Source: Pseudoalteromonas sp. T1lg23B
Lineage (GTDB): Bacteria > Pseudomonadota > Gammaproteobacteria > Enterobacterales > Alteromonadaceae
Reading direction: 5' to 3'
DNA length: 64,000 nucleotides
NCBI RefSeq assembly: GCF_002964665.1
Contig: NZ_PQBZ01000034.1
Span: 186,429-250,428, forward strand
Below the pieces are notes generated by a model. The model did not search any database and was not told the DNA's origin. It saw only the letters and a program-made list of their open reading frames with translations. Shown here in pieces: positions 56,901 through 64,000 of this stretch. The position numbers and the translations under genes are program-made. Each line of letters starts with the position of its first letter. Position 1 is the first letter of the stretch.

Positions 56901-59900
56901 GCAGCTCACTGAACAGCGCTTTGTGACACTCAATTGCGAGCAAGGCAAAGCGGTTAGAGCATATCAGACCGGCGATTTGGTACGTTGTGTAGACAATAAC
57001 AGAATTGCATATGTTGGTCGTAACGATGAGCAGGTTAAACTGCGCGGTTACCGTATTGAACTTGCAGAGATTGAACAGGTTTTGTTAAGTCATCATTTGG
57101 TTGATGAATGTGTTGTACAGATTTGCACGTCAGCTAAAAGCGTCAAGCAGTTGGTGGCGTTTATCGTTTCAAATGGCAATACCGAGCGAACTGTGCACGA
57201 TGCAGCCACGCAATTAGTCACTTGCAAACTGCCAGTGTACATGCACCCAAGCCATTACATCTTGATTCAGCAGTTGCCGTTAACGGCTCACGGTAAGATT
57301 GATCATAGAGCCTTGAATGAACTTGCTTTCAACTCAGAGCCGGTTGTGTCAACTAGCAACAGTGAGAGCAGTGAACCGCTTAACTCAACACAATCACACT
57401 TGCTCAAAATCTATCGTGAAGTACTGAATAACGACGCGTTTACAGCACGCGATGATTTCTTTGCTCATGGTGGTGATTCAATCCTAAGTATTCAAATAGC
57501 AAGCAGAGCCAGAGCGATAGGGTTGTCAGTGTCGGTTGCTGATGTGTTTAACTACAGCAGTATAGAAACACTCGCTGAACAGGTTCAAGACTTAACTGTT
57601 CATCACAGCTCATTTTCGCCAGTAGCAGCCCATGTTGGAGAGTTCAGAGCGCTGCCTATTCAGCAGTGGTTTTTTGAACAGCAATTTGCCCAGCCAACAC
57701 ACTGGAATCAAGCGCTGATGTTATCGCTCGATAAGTCGTTGTCTTGGCATCATATGACGATGGTGTTGCAAAGTCTGATTGCGCATCATGATGGACTTCG
57801 AGTTGTCACAGATGGCGCTACTGTTGAAGTGATTGATGACTTTGCTATCGACGAAGTTTTGCAGCAGATAGACCTAAGTGACGCTCCGGATTGGCGCTCA
57901 GCGCTTGCAACAGAAGCACAACACATACAAGCTAGCTTTGTATTCTCGCGTCGAAGCTTATTGCGAGCTTGCTACGTTAAAACGCCGCAGCACGAAAGTG
58001 CTAACCGACTGCTAATAGTCGCTCACCACTTAGTGATAGATGGAGTGTCATGGCGCATCGTACTTGAAGACATGCAATATGCCTGTGAAAGCGTATTACG
58101 GGGAAATAAGATTGAGTTTACACAGCACACCACAAATCTAAGGCTAGTTAGCGAATTTTTTGTCACTCAAGGTCAAGAACACACGCATCTAGACAAATGG
58201 CAACAGTTGGCGCAACGCGCCAAAACCCCCAATGTATTGGCACTGCGCGTTGCTAACAATCAAAAGCCCAGGGCAGCTAACTATAAACTAACGTGTGCTA
58301 CAACTTTGACAAACACATTGCTCAAAGATGCAAATCACGCTTACGGAACAGGTGTTCAAACATTACTGCTCAGCGCATTGCAGTGGTCGATGATGCTTCA
58401 TTATCACACCAAGTCTCAAGTCATTATGCTAGAAGGGCATGGTCGTGAGTTACTGCAACAGCAATTTGCTAATGATCGCAGTGTTGGATGGTTAACATCT
58501 TTGTTTCCATTGCATTTATTCAGTAATGCAAGCAACTTAAGTGAGGTGATTTGTAATGTTAAAGAACAACTCGCCATTACCACCAAGATAGCCAGTAGTT
58601 ATGGCGCATTGAGATATAACCATCCATTAAAATCGGTACGAGAGTCCTTGCATATCGATACCAGAGATAAGGTCTTTTTTAACTATCTTGGGCAGTTAGA
58701 TGGTGCACTTAGCAAAACTGGGCTGTTAACAGATGCAAAAGAGGCGGTGGGTAAATTACATGGTGATGACAACCAGCTTTACTATGGTTTGCAAATCACC
58801 GCTGCGGTGAGTGATTCACAACTTACTTTATCGTTTGATTTTGATAGCCACCGTATCAGTGAAGATCACGTAGAAGCGTTTGCACAGCATTTTCTACAAA
58901 GTTTACAAAATGTGGTTAATCATTGTGTAGAGCAGACTGATAAATACTATACGCCGAGTGACTTTAGTTTGTTGACGGGCGTGTCACGATTACAACTGCA
59001 AAGTGTGGTTGCGCCATTTGCCACACAATCCATTGAAGACATCTATCCGTTAAGCATGTTACAGCAAGGCATGTGGCTGCACAGCCAACGACTCAGTCAA
59101 AATTCATCGCCATATCTAGAGCAAGCAGTGATGAAATTTGAAGGTGAGCTAGATATAGAAGCGTTTGCCTATGCGTGGCAGAGGGTAATAGCAACACACA
59201 GTATACTCAGAAGTGCCTTTGTTCATGCAATAGAAGAGCCGCTTCAGGTTGTGGTATCACAATGTGAACTGCCGCTTCAGGTAGACACACCTATTGTAAC
59301 GCAACAAAGTGATGAGCAAATCGCGGCGTATATTGCCAGTATTGCCAAACAGGAGTATGAAGCGGGTATTGATTTAACCCGTGCGCCTTGCATGCGTTTG
59401 CGCTTAGTTCCGATGGCAGACAGCCAATATGGGTTTATCTGGACATATCATCATTTGATTATGGATGGATGGTCATTACCAATTTTGTTCGCTAATTTAA
59501 TGTCTTTATACAATGCTCGTATAACGGGCCAAGTGGTACAAATATCACAAGATAATTACCGAGATTACATTGCTTATCTATTGAATAAAGGCACGCAGTC
59601 AGAGCGTACATTTTGGCGTGAATATCTTAGCGATGCTCCAGAGCCGACGTTATTAAGCGCACATATTGCAACGCAAACAAAGACCGAACAGGTGCAAATC
59701 AAAGAGCTTGAGATAGAACTTGAAGCACAGCAATATGAACAACTCAGAGAGTTTGCTCAAAACCATAGCTTTACACTTAATCATGTGCTGCAGGCGGTTT
59801 GGGGATACTGGCTAAGCGTGTGTTGTGATAAAGACTACGCATTGTTTGGCCAAACTATTTCTGGCAGACCCAGTGAACTTGCTAATGTGGAGCAAAAGGT

Positions 59901-62900
59901 CGGTTTATATATCAATACTCAAGCGGTGAAATTGGCTATTCCAGACACCAGCACGGTGGTTGATTACATAAACTCTGTTAAGCACAATCAGTTGCAGCTA
60001 GCTCAATATAGCCATAGTGCCCTGACCTTGGTACATGATTGTAGTGAGATTGAAAATGGTACCGAACTTTTTGACGCATTGTATGTGTTTGAAAACTATC
60101 CAACCGATCCACTAGATAGTGCCGAGCATACCCCATTTAGGGTTACTCAGCTGTCCCATAAAGATGACACACATTATCCAATCACTTTTGTGGTGGGCAC
60201 AGGGCAACGTCTGTCCTTGACGCTAGGGTATGATACCAGCCTATTTAGCCACAGTACCGCGCAGCAGAGTTTGCAGACCATACAGAGCCTGCTCAATGCC
60301 TTTATTAGTTCACCACAAAGCCGATTGAACACTCTGCCGTTAACCTCTAGCCGTAACGACTTTTTAGAGATAGACACGTTTAACCTTGAGCTGGAGAGTT
60401 CTTCGGATTTTGTACCATTTGTGCCTGCAAGCACGTTACAGCAAAGGTTTGCTGATATGGTTAAGCGCTATCCACAAGCGATAGCCTTAGAGTTTTATCA
60501 TGACGACCAGCAACGGACCATGAGTTATGCAACGCTAGATAATGAAGCGACAAAGCTAGCGTGCTATCTCAAGACTCGTATGGCACATAACACATCGCAA
60601 CCAATCGTCGCAGTATGCTTAGCGCCTAGTTTTGATTTGATCACTGCTATTTTAGCGTGTTTGAAATTGGGAGCCGCATATTTACCGATTTCACCGCAGC
60701 TTCCTTTTGAACGCCGTGATTTTATGGTTTCAGATGCAAATGTGTCCGCCCTTATTACCGACAGTAACACTTGGCAAGGCACATTACCTGCCTGTCCGTG
60801 TATCAATATGCAAACTATCGATACACAGAATGTAACAGCCACTGAACTACCAGACGTCACATACCTAAACCATGATTTGTGTTATGTCATTTATACCTCT
60901 GGCACCACAGGTATACCTAAGGGGGTGATGGTAGAGCAGCGCAGTGTAATGAACTATGTTTCGTTCTTAAGCCAATGTTATGGCATCACCGCACAGGATA
61001 ATTATTTGCAATTCGCAAGTTGTAGCTTTGACGTTTTTGCCGAAGAAGTGTTCTGTACACTGCTCAACGGTGCAACTCTGGTTATGAGTGATAACAAGCA
61101 ACTATTATCAGCAAGCGGTTTGGCACAAGTGGCGCAACGCTCTGCTTTGACGCTTATGAGTTTGCCTACAGCATATTGGCACCAACTGGCGCTTGAACAA
61201 GTCGATTTAGGGTCTCGACTGCGGGTGATCACGATAGGTGGTGAGCAAATGCAACTATCTGCCTTGTCATCTTGGCAGCGTCATTATGGTGATAAGGTCC
61301 GGTTGATTAATGCTTATGGTCCGACGGAAGCGACGATTTCCGCGACTTTAAAAGACGTGACCAATCATAAAGAGGGTGACGTGTCTATCGGCAATCCCGT
61401 TGCACACACGCAACTGGCTATATTAGACAAGCATTTAAGAGCATTACCCGATTATATACCTGGTGAGCTTTATATTAGTGGTCATGCTTTGGCACGGGGT
61501 TATTTGGGCGATACTGAAAAGACCAATCAAGCCTTTATTGTTTTACCTTATTCAAAACAAAGGCTTTATAAAACAGGTGATAAGGTTCGTTTAAACGAAC
61601 ACAGAGAACTTGAGTTTATTGGTCGCTTAGATGAGCAGGTTAAGATCAGAGGCTATCGTGTAGAGCTTGGTGAGATAGAGCGCAGCTTACTACAAGATGA
61701 GAAAGTGGCAGCATGCGCGGTAGTAATACGTGATGATGCGTCTGGGTCTAAGCAGTTAGTGGCGTTTTTGGTCACTCACGGATCAGTAAGTGAGGCACAG
61801 ATCTGCTCTGAGCTTGCACGCAAAGTACCTGATTACATGGTGCCGCAACAGATCATTCGTGTAAACGAACTACCACTTACCACCAATGGCAAGGTAGACC
61901 GAAAACGTCTAGCAGCACAGGCTAAAGCGGCAAAGCAAGTTCATAACAACACAGTATCCGAGGCGCACACACCGCTACAACGTGCGCTTTCAAATCAACT
62001 TAAAACACTGCTAGACCTTGAGTATATTGGCTTAGACGACGACATATTTACTTTGGGCGTACACTCATTGCTAGCTATGCGCTTGGTTGGTCAGCTAGGT
62101 CACACCCTCAATTTATCTGTGCCGATTGATTTGGTGTTTCAACACCGCAGTGTTAGGGCGCTGAGTGACGCGATTGAATTGCTTGCACAGGAAAAAGCGC
62201 AGGACAGTAAACCATTACCGCTTACTTCTTTACTATGCCTACAAAAGGGTCAAGCAGGATATGCACCTATTGTATTGATTGCGGGGGCTGGTGGCCTACT
62301 TATGGCATTTCAGGCCTTAGTGCAGAATCTCGATGAGCGTATCCCTGTTTATGGTTTACAGCCAGACGAAATAGCCTATGAACACCGCATTACAGGGTCG
62401 ATTCACGCCACGGCAGATCACTATTTAGAAGCGCTTAATCAAGCGGGACTGACAGAACAAGTTCATTTGGTAGGGCACTCATTTGGTAGTTTTATAGCTT
62501 ATGAAATGGCGAAATATAGGCAAGATAATCACTTGCCTAGGGTAACGCTGACGGTGTTGGATACACCTGTACCAACGTCACAAGGAGCGTATGTAGACGA
62601 TAAGCAGTGTTCATTGTTTATACTCGAAAACTTTAGTCAGTTCTTTTCGCTACAGGTGAGTGAAGAGCAACACCTACATTATCAGTCGCTTGATTCTCAG
62701 CAACAGCTTTTATGGCTGAGCCACTATTTGGCTGACTCAGGTTATCGTTTTTCAATTGAGCAATTGGATAGATTCAAACGCGTGTTTAGCGCTCAGTTAA
62801 ACGCGCCAGTGCAGCTGGACGAGTTACTCAATGAAATACCTACATTGGTTATTAAAGCCAGTCAAACATCACACTTTGCGGGAGAACAGCTAAGTTCTGA

Positions 62901-63030
62901 TTTGGGCTGGGCGAGGCTTTGTAAACAATTACAACAGGTTGAATTACAAGGTGATCATTTAACAATACTGCAAAATGGTAATGCCCGTGAGGTGGCTCTG
63001 TTATTGGAAAAGAATTATGTACTCAATTAA
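50959..63030 (+). CDS. NRPS, final three modules: docking-C-A(Thr)-PCP-C-A-PCP-E-C-A-PCP-TE
   Basis: The protein has 4023 residues. A TubC-like docking domain (1-60) is followed by C (HHIISDG, His213-214), A code DFWNIGMVHK (threonine) and PCP Ser1096. Then C has an altered motif HHIASDA (His1289-1290), A code DAWLLGNVVK (leucine-like) and PCP Ser2174 in GGDSI. An epimerase domain follows (HHLVIDGVS, His2356-2357). The last module has a C domain of the D-residue-accepting kind (EDIYPLSMLQQGM; HHLIMDGWS, His2831), A code DVESTGAISK (uncertain) and PCP Ser3703 in GVHSLL. A type I thioesterase ends the protein (Ser3841 in GHSFG, Asp in LDTP, His in GDHLT). The TE should release the chain by hydrolysis or cyclisation. 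The E domain predicts a D residue at position six. Confidence 0.93.
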   Translation: MNEQTLLIENLIGEALAAGITLYEKNGGLAFKQSGDFPDALKARIIANKAQIIEYFVQQKFTQSGSKSDSKELVAVSRDASIPLSFAQEGLWFIEQLQGSKQYYMPAEFKLHGNIDVSIFKQTIAEIIARHELLRTQFIADEQGVPQQRIQATMNTPFTWINASEFAPSERAAQIQQVLVNHQAQAFDLSHGPLLRVLLVSDANEHWLAFNMHHIISDGASLARLVMEIETIYAARLSGTEPALPVLSIQYADYSHWQRDTLNSEYLATATSYWKNQLTDLEPIQSLPTDRPRPAVQALAGQVFHQQLSVATKHKLLEQSAKQNVTPFMWVLSCFMLFIGRLNQADKVLIGTPVLGRIHPKLEPLIGLFVNTIVIPADLDDNSDFTVWLQKQKEQILQAFEYQNMPFDKLVDALHCKRDLSHHPLVQILFTLEQTEQGAFSLPGLTIEEARVQQSECAIKCDLELNVQLNEHGVLLNWKFDSALYDLATISNWADSFALLLEHVSVSPNTVCAHIPMVTERQKQALLAQPQCHNVSWPQAENLVSIFERQVERFGSHIALSDEHNVLTYSALNQRANELAHVLLAQGVSKEQMIPVSVSRSVDLVVTLLAILKAGCAYVPIDPDYPQDRIDYIINDVNSTKQNRSLLICDESCYQRFQSLADDVINISDGDIYHGGKNTANPNIEIRPEYLAYMIYTSGTTGRPKGVQIEHRQVVRLLFTEPSLFDFNEHDVWTLFHSFCFDFSVWEMYGALLFGGRLVVVSTAQSKDSNAFAKLLIEQQVSVLNQTPSAFYVLQSSMLALKDTQLAQSRIRYVIFGGEALAPAKLAPWAKRFNNCALINMYGITETTVHVTFKRITGDEISQGASNIGHPIPTTSCYVLDRQQQLLPPGAMGELYVGGQGVCRGYWQRDDLNVERFIADPFTHNGKLYKTGDLVRYLASGELLYISRIDDQVKVRGYRIELGEIENQLRTHPWLAEVVVLLNRDDTLGARICAFVVLDAQAQFDDLTSQTQQYLRQTLPEFMLPSSVIAVSEMPLTVNGKVDKKALLALDVVGPSDEFTEPNTPIEKLIADCFSEVLQVPKVGRDCHFFRLGGHSLLATQVITRLREQAKLNVTLKDLFQQPKVKSLAALAQSNQTQRHDSQDIMPQARAKQSMLPLSFAQQRLWSIDQIQQGSLEYHMSAAFALKGMLNIDAFTQAWQAIVARHEVLRTCIVKDQDGRPIQKVNEVRGDIVNYVDSTALSDEQKRRVWLKVLRDDRQTPFKLDSDLMIRVVLVKWQCDDYRLLVNMHHIASDAKSLDILVTEFSHFYHHYAHTQALPENLRNALPIQYADYALWQRKTLTAESLEQHRAFWLEHLSGAPPLHQLPLDKPRTKQLSTQGAHVTQKFSKATCEAIRAHCQRLDITAFTWLHSAYSLLIARYSNSCDVVIGAPFSGRHHTQLEPLVGFFVNTLPIRTVLTPKMSFEGLLLQQKKTLQEIHQHQHMPFEQIVEQLKLSRDLSHQSVFQLTFSLNPKIDTRLKLAGLESSAIATLSEQVKFDIELSCTEELNAQGQPHMRFTWAYNKHLFSEHTISAMANAFAVLVEQIIQTPNRSVFELPLLTQEQIPDHILHGKYSEDGHGQTVIDQIASIAHSHESKDNVALVDPTNTQTVTYHYLEQRSTELAKYLLANGLLAEQCVMVSMASGIDLVVTLLAVLKAGGCYVPVDPNYPQARIDFIASDCKAKWLITRSRNIDKFSTLVQTDCHVLCIDDYHLEHDIFVASKEVKSLPVVKPEQLAYVIYTSGTTGNPKGVMIPHHGLMNLCLWHRRAFDVSEQSVASQTANIAFDAAAWELWPYLCRGATVVTIARDTLNSPSALSSVLTRNKVTHCFLATPIAEVMLADKEFAPQYLHYLLVGGDKLNQVDVSERPFTVVNNYGPTEASVVATSGTVVSNKQAPDIGSPIDNTSLYILDDLRHPVPKGMVGELYVAGEGLARGYLCQEQLTEQRFVTLNCEQGKAVRAYQTGDLVRCVDNNRIAYVGRNDEQVKLRGYRIELAEIEQVLLSHHLVDECVVQICTSAKSVKQLVAFIVSNGNTERTVHDAATQLVTCKLPVYMHPSHYILIQQLPLTAHGKIDHRALNELAFNSEPVVSTSNSESSEPLNSTQSHLLKIYREVLNNDAFTARDDFFAHGGDSILSIQIASRARAIGLSVSVADVFNYSSIETLAEQVQDLTVHHSSFSPVAAHVGEFRALPIQQWFFEQQFAQPTHWNQALMLSLDKSLSWHHMTMVLQSLIAHHDGLRVVTDGATVEVIDDFAIDEVLQQIDLSDAPDWRSALATEAQHIQASFVFSRRSLLRACYVKTPQHESANRLLIVAHHLVIDGVSWRIVLEDMQYACESVLRGNKIEFTQHTTNLRLVSEFFVTQGQEHTHLDKWQQLAQRAKTPNVLALRVANNQKPRAANYKLTCATTLTNTLLKDANHAYGTGVQTLLLSALQWSMMLHYHTKSQVIMLEGHGRELLQQQFANDRSVGWLTSLFPLHLFSNASNLSEVICNVKEQLAITTKIASSYGALRYNHPLKSVRESLHIDTRDKVFFNYLGQLDGALSKTGLLTDAKEAVGKLHGDDNQLYYGLQITAAVSDSQLTLSFDFDSHRISEDHVEAFAQHFLQSLQNVVNHCVEQTDKYYTPSDFSLLTGVSRLQLQSVVAPFATQSIEDIYPLSMLQQGMWLHSQRLSQNSSPYLEQAVMKFEGELDIEAFAYAWQRVIATHSILRSAFVHAIEEPLQVVVSQCELPLQVDTPIVTQQSDEQIAAYIASIAKQEYEAGIDLTRAPCMRLRLVPMADSQYGFIWTYHHLIMDGWSLPILFANLMSLYNARITGQVVQISQDNYRDYIAYLLNKGTQSERTFWREYLSDAPEPTLLSAHIATQTKTEQVQIKELEIELEAQQYEQLREFAQNHSFTLNHVLQAVWGYWLSVCCDKDYALFGQTISGRPSELANVEQKVGLYINTQAVKLAIPDTSTVVDYINSVKHNQLQLAQYSHSALTLVHDCSEIENGTELFDALYVFENYPTDPLDSAEHTPFRVTQLSHKDDTHYPITFVVGTGQRLSLTLGYDTSLFSHSTAQQSLQTIQSLLNAFISSPQSRLNTLPLTSSRNDFLEIDTFNLELESSSDFVPFVPASTLQQRFADMVKRYPQAIALEFYHDDQQRTMSYATLDNEATKLACYLKTRMAHNTSQPIVAVCLAPSFDLITAILACLKLGAAYLPISPQLPFERRDFMVSDANVSALITDSNTWQGTLPACPCINMQTIDTQNVTATELPDVTYLNHDLCYVIYTSGTTGIPKGVMVEQRSVMNYVSFLSQCYGITAQDNYLQFASCSFDVFAEEVFCTLLNGATLVMSDNKQLLSASGLAQVAQRSALTLMSLPTAYWHQLALEQVDLGSRLRVITIGGEQMQLSALSSWQRHYGDKVRLINAYGPTEATISATLKDVTNHKEGDVSIGNPVAHTQLAILDKHLRALPDYIPGELYISGHALARGYLGDTEKTNQAFIVLPYSKQRLYKTGDKVRLNEHRELEFIGRLDEQVKIRGYRVELGEIERSLLQDEKVAACAVVIRDDASGSKQLVAFLVTHGSVSEAQICSELARKVPDYMVPQQIIRVNELPLTTNGKVDRKRLAAQAKAAKQVHNNTVSEAHTPLQRALSNQLKTLLDLEYIGLDDDIFTLGVHSLLAMRLVGQLGHTLNLSVPIDLVFQHRSVRALSDAIELLAQEKAQDSKPLPLTSLLCLQKGQAGYAPIVLIAGAGGLLMAFQALVQNLDERIPVYGLQPDEIAYEHRITGSIHATADHYLEALNQAGLTEQVHLVGHSFGSFIAYEMAKYRQDNHLPRVTLTVLDTPVPTSQGAYVDDKQCSLFILENFSQFFSLQVSEEQHLHYQSLDSQQQLLWLSHYLADSGYRFSIEQLDRFKRVFSAQLNAPVQLDELLNEIPTLVIKASQTSHFAGEQLSSDLGWARLCKQLQQVELQGDHLTILQNGNAREVALLLEKNYVLN

Positions 63031-63089
63031 CAAATGTAAAAATTATGTTCTACAGTGTAGGCCTTATCTAACAAAAGGATGGGATTAAA

Positions 63090-64000
63090 ATGGATCAATT
63101 ACTATCAGTAAAGATGGATAAAAGCTCCGGGGTTATCGATCATCGGATCCATGACCTGTCGTCACAAAAGCAAAGTGGTTTAGCTTGGGTGAAGGACCAT
63201 GTTGAACAGATTAATCAATGGGTTAATTCTGATGGTTTTGCATTGCTAAGAGGGTTGAACATTGTTAGCAGCAACCAATTTAGCACCATATTGGAAACCA
63301 TTTTCGGTGAGCCTTTGAGCCAGTATATTTATCGCTCATCACCTCGCACGGCAATGAGAAACAATATTTACACCACCACTGAGTATCACGCCGATCAGGT
63401 GATCTTACAACACAATGAAAATGCTTACTCTAACCGCTGGCCAATGCGAATGGGTTTTTTCTGTGTCGTACCTGCGAAAACAGGAGGAGATACACCTTTG
63501 GCCGATAGCCGCGTGATATATCAAAACATCCCCCAGTCTATTCGTGACAAATTTGAGCAATTGGGAGTGATGTATGTTCGAAACTACGGTGAAATTGACT
63601 TACCGTGGCAGGAGGTTTTTCAGACCCAAAGCAAAGTGGAAGTTGAAGCATACTGCAAAGAGAACGAGATAGAATTTGAATGGCATGGCGAGCGACTGCA
63701 AACACGACAGCGTCGCCCCGCTGTGGCAATACACCCACAAACAGGTGAGAAGGTTTGGTTTAATCAGGCACACCTGTTTCACAGCTCTAGTATCGATGGA
63801 CACATGCCAGATTTGGTGCGCTCAAGCATAGGCGAACAGCGCCTTCCAAGGAATGCCTACTATGGTGATGGTAGCCCCATTGCCGATGAAGACATTCAAG
63901 TGATCAACCAAGTCTATCAGGACGCAACATTTTCATATCCATGGCAAAGAAATGACATCTTATTGCTGGATAACATGTTGTATACCCATGGTCGTCAGGC
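63090..64000 (+). CDS. Fe(II)/2-oxoglutarate-dependent oxygenase, TauD/SyrP-like (3-prime end outside window)
   Basis: 303 complete codons are visible; the gene runs off the window. ATG 63090 has AAAGGAT upstream. The facial triad is present: His100 and Asp102 in TEYHADQV, and His300 in LLDNMLYTHGR. The N-terminal SDGFALLRGLNI and the NIPQSIRDKF...VMYVRNY segment are those of the TauD/TfdA superfamily members in NRPS clusters such as SyrP, which beta-hydroxylates aspartate bound to a carrier protein. An Asp-specific A domain lies in this same locus, which fits. It follows the terminal NRPS gene by 59 bases on the same strand. The target residue remains an inference. Confidence 0.88.
   Translation, partial: MDQLLSVKMDKSSGVIDHRIHDLSSQKQSGLAWVKDHVEQINQWVNSDGFALLRGLNIVSSNQFSTILETIFGEPLSQYIYRSSPRTAMRNNIYTTTEYHADQVILQHNENAYSNRWPMRMGFFCVVPAKTGGDTPLADSRVIYQNIPQSIRDKFEQLGVMYVRNYGEIDLPWQEVFQTQSKVEVEAYCKENEIEFEWHGERLQTRQRRPAVAIHPQTGEKVWFNQAHLFHSSSIDGHMPDLVRSSIGEQRLPRNAYYGDGSPIADEDIQVINQVYQDATFSYPWQRNDILLLDNMLYTHGRQ

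Noticed and set aside
31045..63030. Calling the product an iturin or mycosubtilin
   Set aside because: The module count and lipid logic agree, but the residue codes (Gly, Asp, Asn, Asn, Thr, Leu-like, uncertain), the single E domain and the 1+3+3 module split differ from those peptides.
1..64000. CRISPR arrays, tRNA or rRNA genes, prophage
   Set aside because: No regularly spaced repeats, cloverleaf or rRNA-like sequence, or phage structural genes were seen on reading the window.

Overview
The window looks like chromosome from a marine gammaproteobacterium of the Pseudoalteromonas type. This is inferred from gene content, moderate-to-low GC, Vibrio/Pseudoalteromonas-style integron recombination sites, and the divergent bioA / bioBFCD and purEK layouts. 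No rRNA, tRNA or CRISPR array was seen.

Layout. (1) 1-3027: end of a branched-chain 2-oxoacid dehydrogenase operon (E1alpha, E1beta, E2 with two lipoyl domains), closed by a strong terminator. (2) About 3447-6404: an AT-rich, one-directional array of small genes separated by four full integron attC sites and one truncated site. No integrase gene is visible, so it is a CALIN-type cassette cluster. It is followed by a 23-bp direct repeat pair enclosing an orphan membrane protein gene and a truncated IS3-family transposase. (3) 7850-30152: mostly housekeeping. This holds S9 peptidases, small lipoproteins, a KamA-family radical SAM enzyme, the complete biotin synthesis set (bioA opposite bioBFCD), a TetR gene with a tandem palindromic operator, an ABC-F ATPase that appears to start at AUU, purEK, a YeiH-type transporter, a candidate structured RNA, a phosphatase-like lipoprotein and a Spo0M-like protein. 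(4) 30153-31044: an 892-base AT-rich gap with a nested inverted repeat. It ends in what looks like the last few dozen codons of a lost gene whose stop overlaps the next start as ATGA. (5) 31045-64000: a giant hybrid PKS/NRPS locus.

The assembly line reads FAAL-ACP-KS-AT-ACP-aminotransferase-C-A-PCP / C-A-PCP x3 / C-A-PCP, C-A-PCP-E, C-A-PCP-TE, followed by a SyrP/TauD-like Fe(II)/2-oxoglutarate oxygenase cut by the window end. The logic is that of the Bacillus iturin/mycosubtilin family: a fatty acid is activated as acyl-AMP, extended once with malonate, transaminated to a beta-amino fatty acid, and then joined to seven amino acids. The AT is in cis here, unlike MycA with its trans-acting FenF. 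Specificity codes read by eye give Gly, Asp, Asn-like, Asn-like, Thr, Leu-like (D, because of the E domain), and an uncertain, perhaps basic, last residue. The oxygenase may beta-hydroxylate the Asp.

The second megasynthase gene is broken by an apparent single-base deletion inside its first adenylation domain (near 42891-42896). With the lost upstream gene, this suggests either a sequence error or a pathway that is starting to decay. That is the main point to check before treating the cluster as functional.
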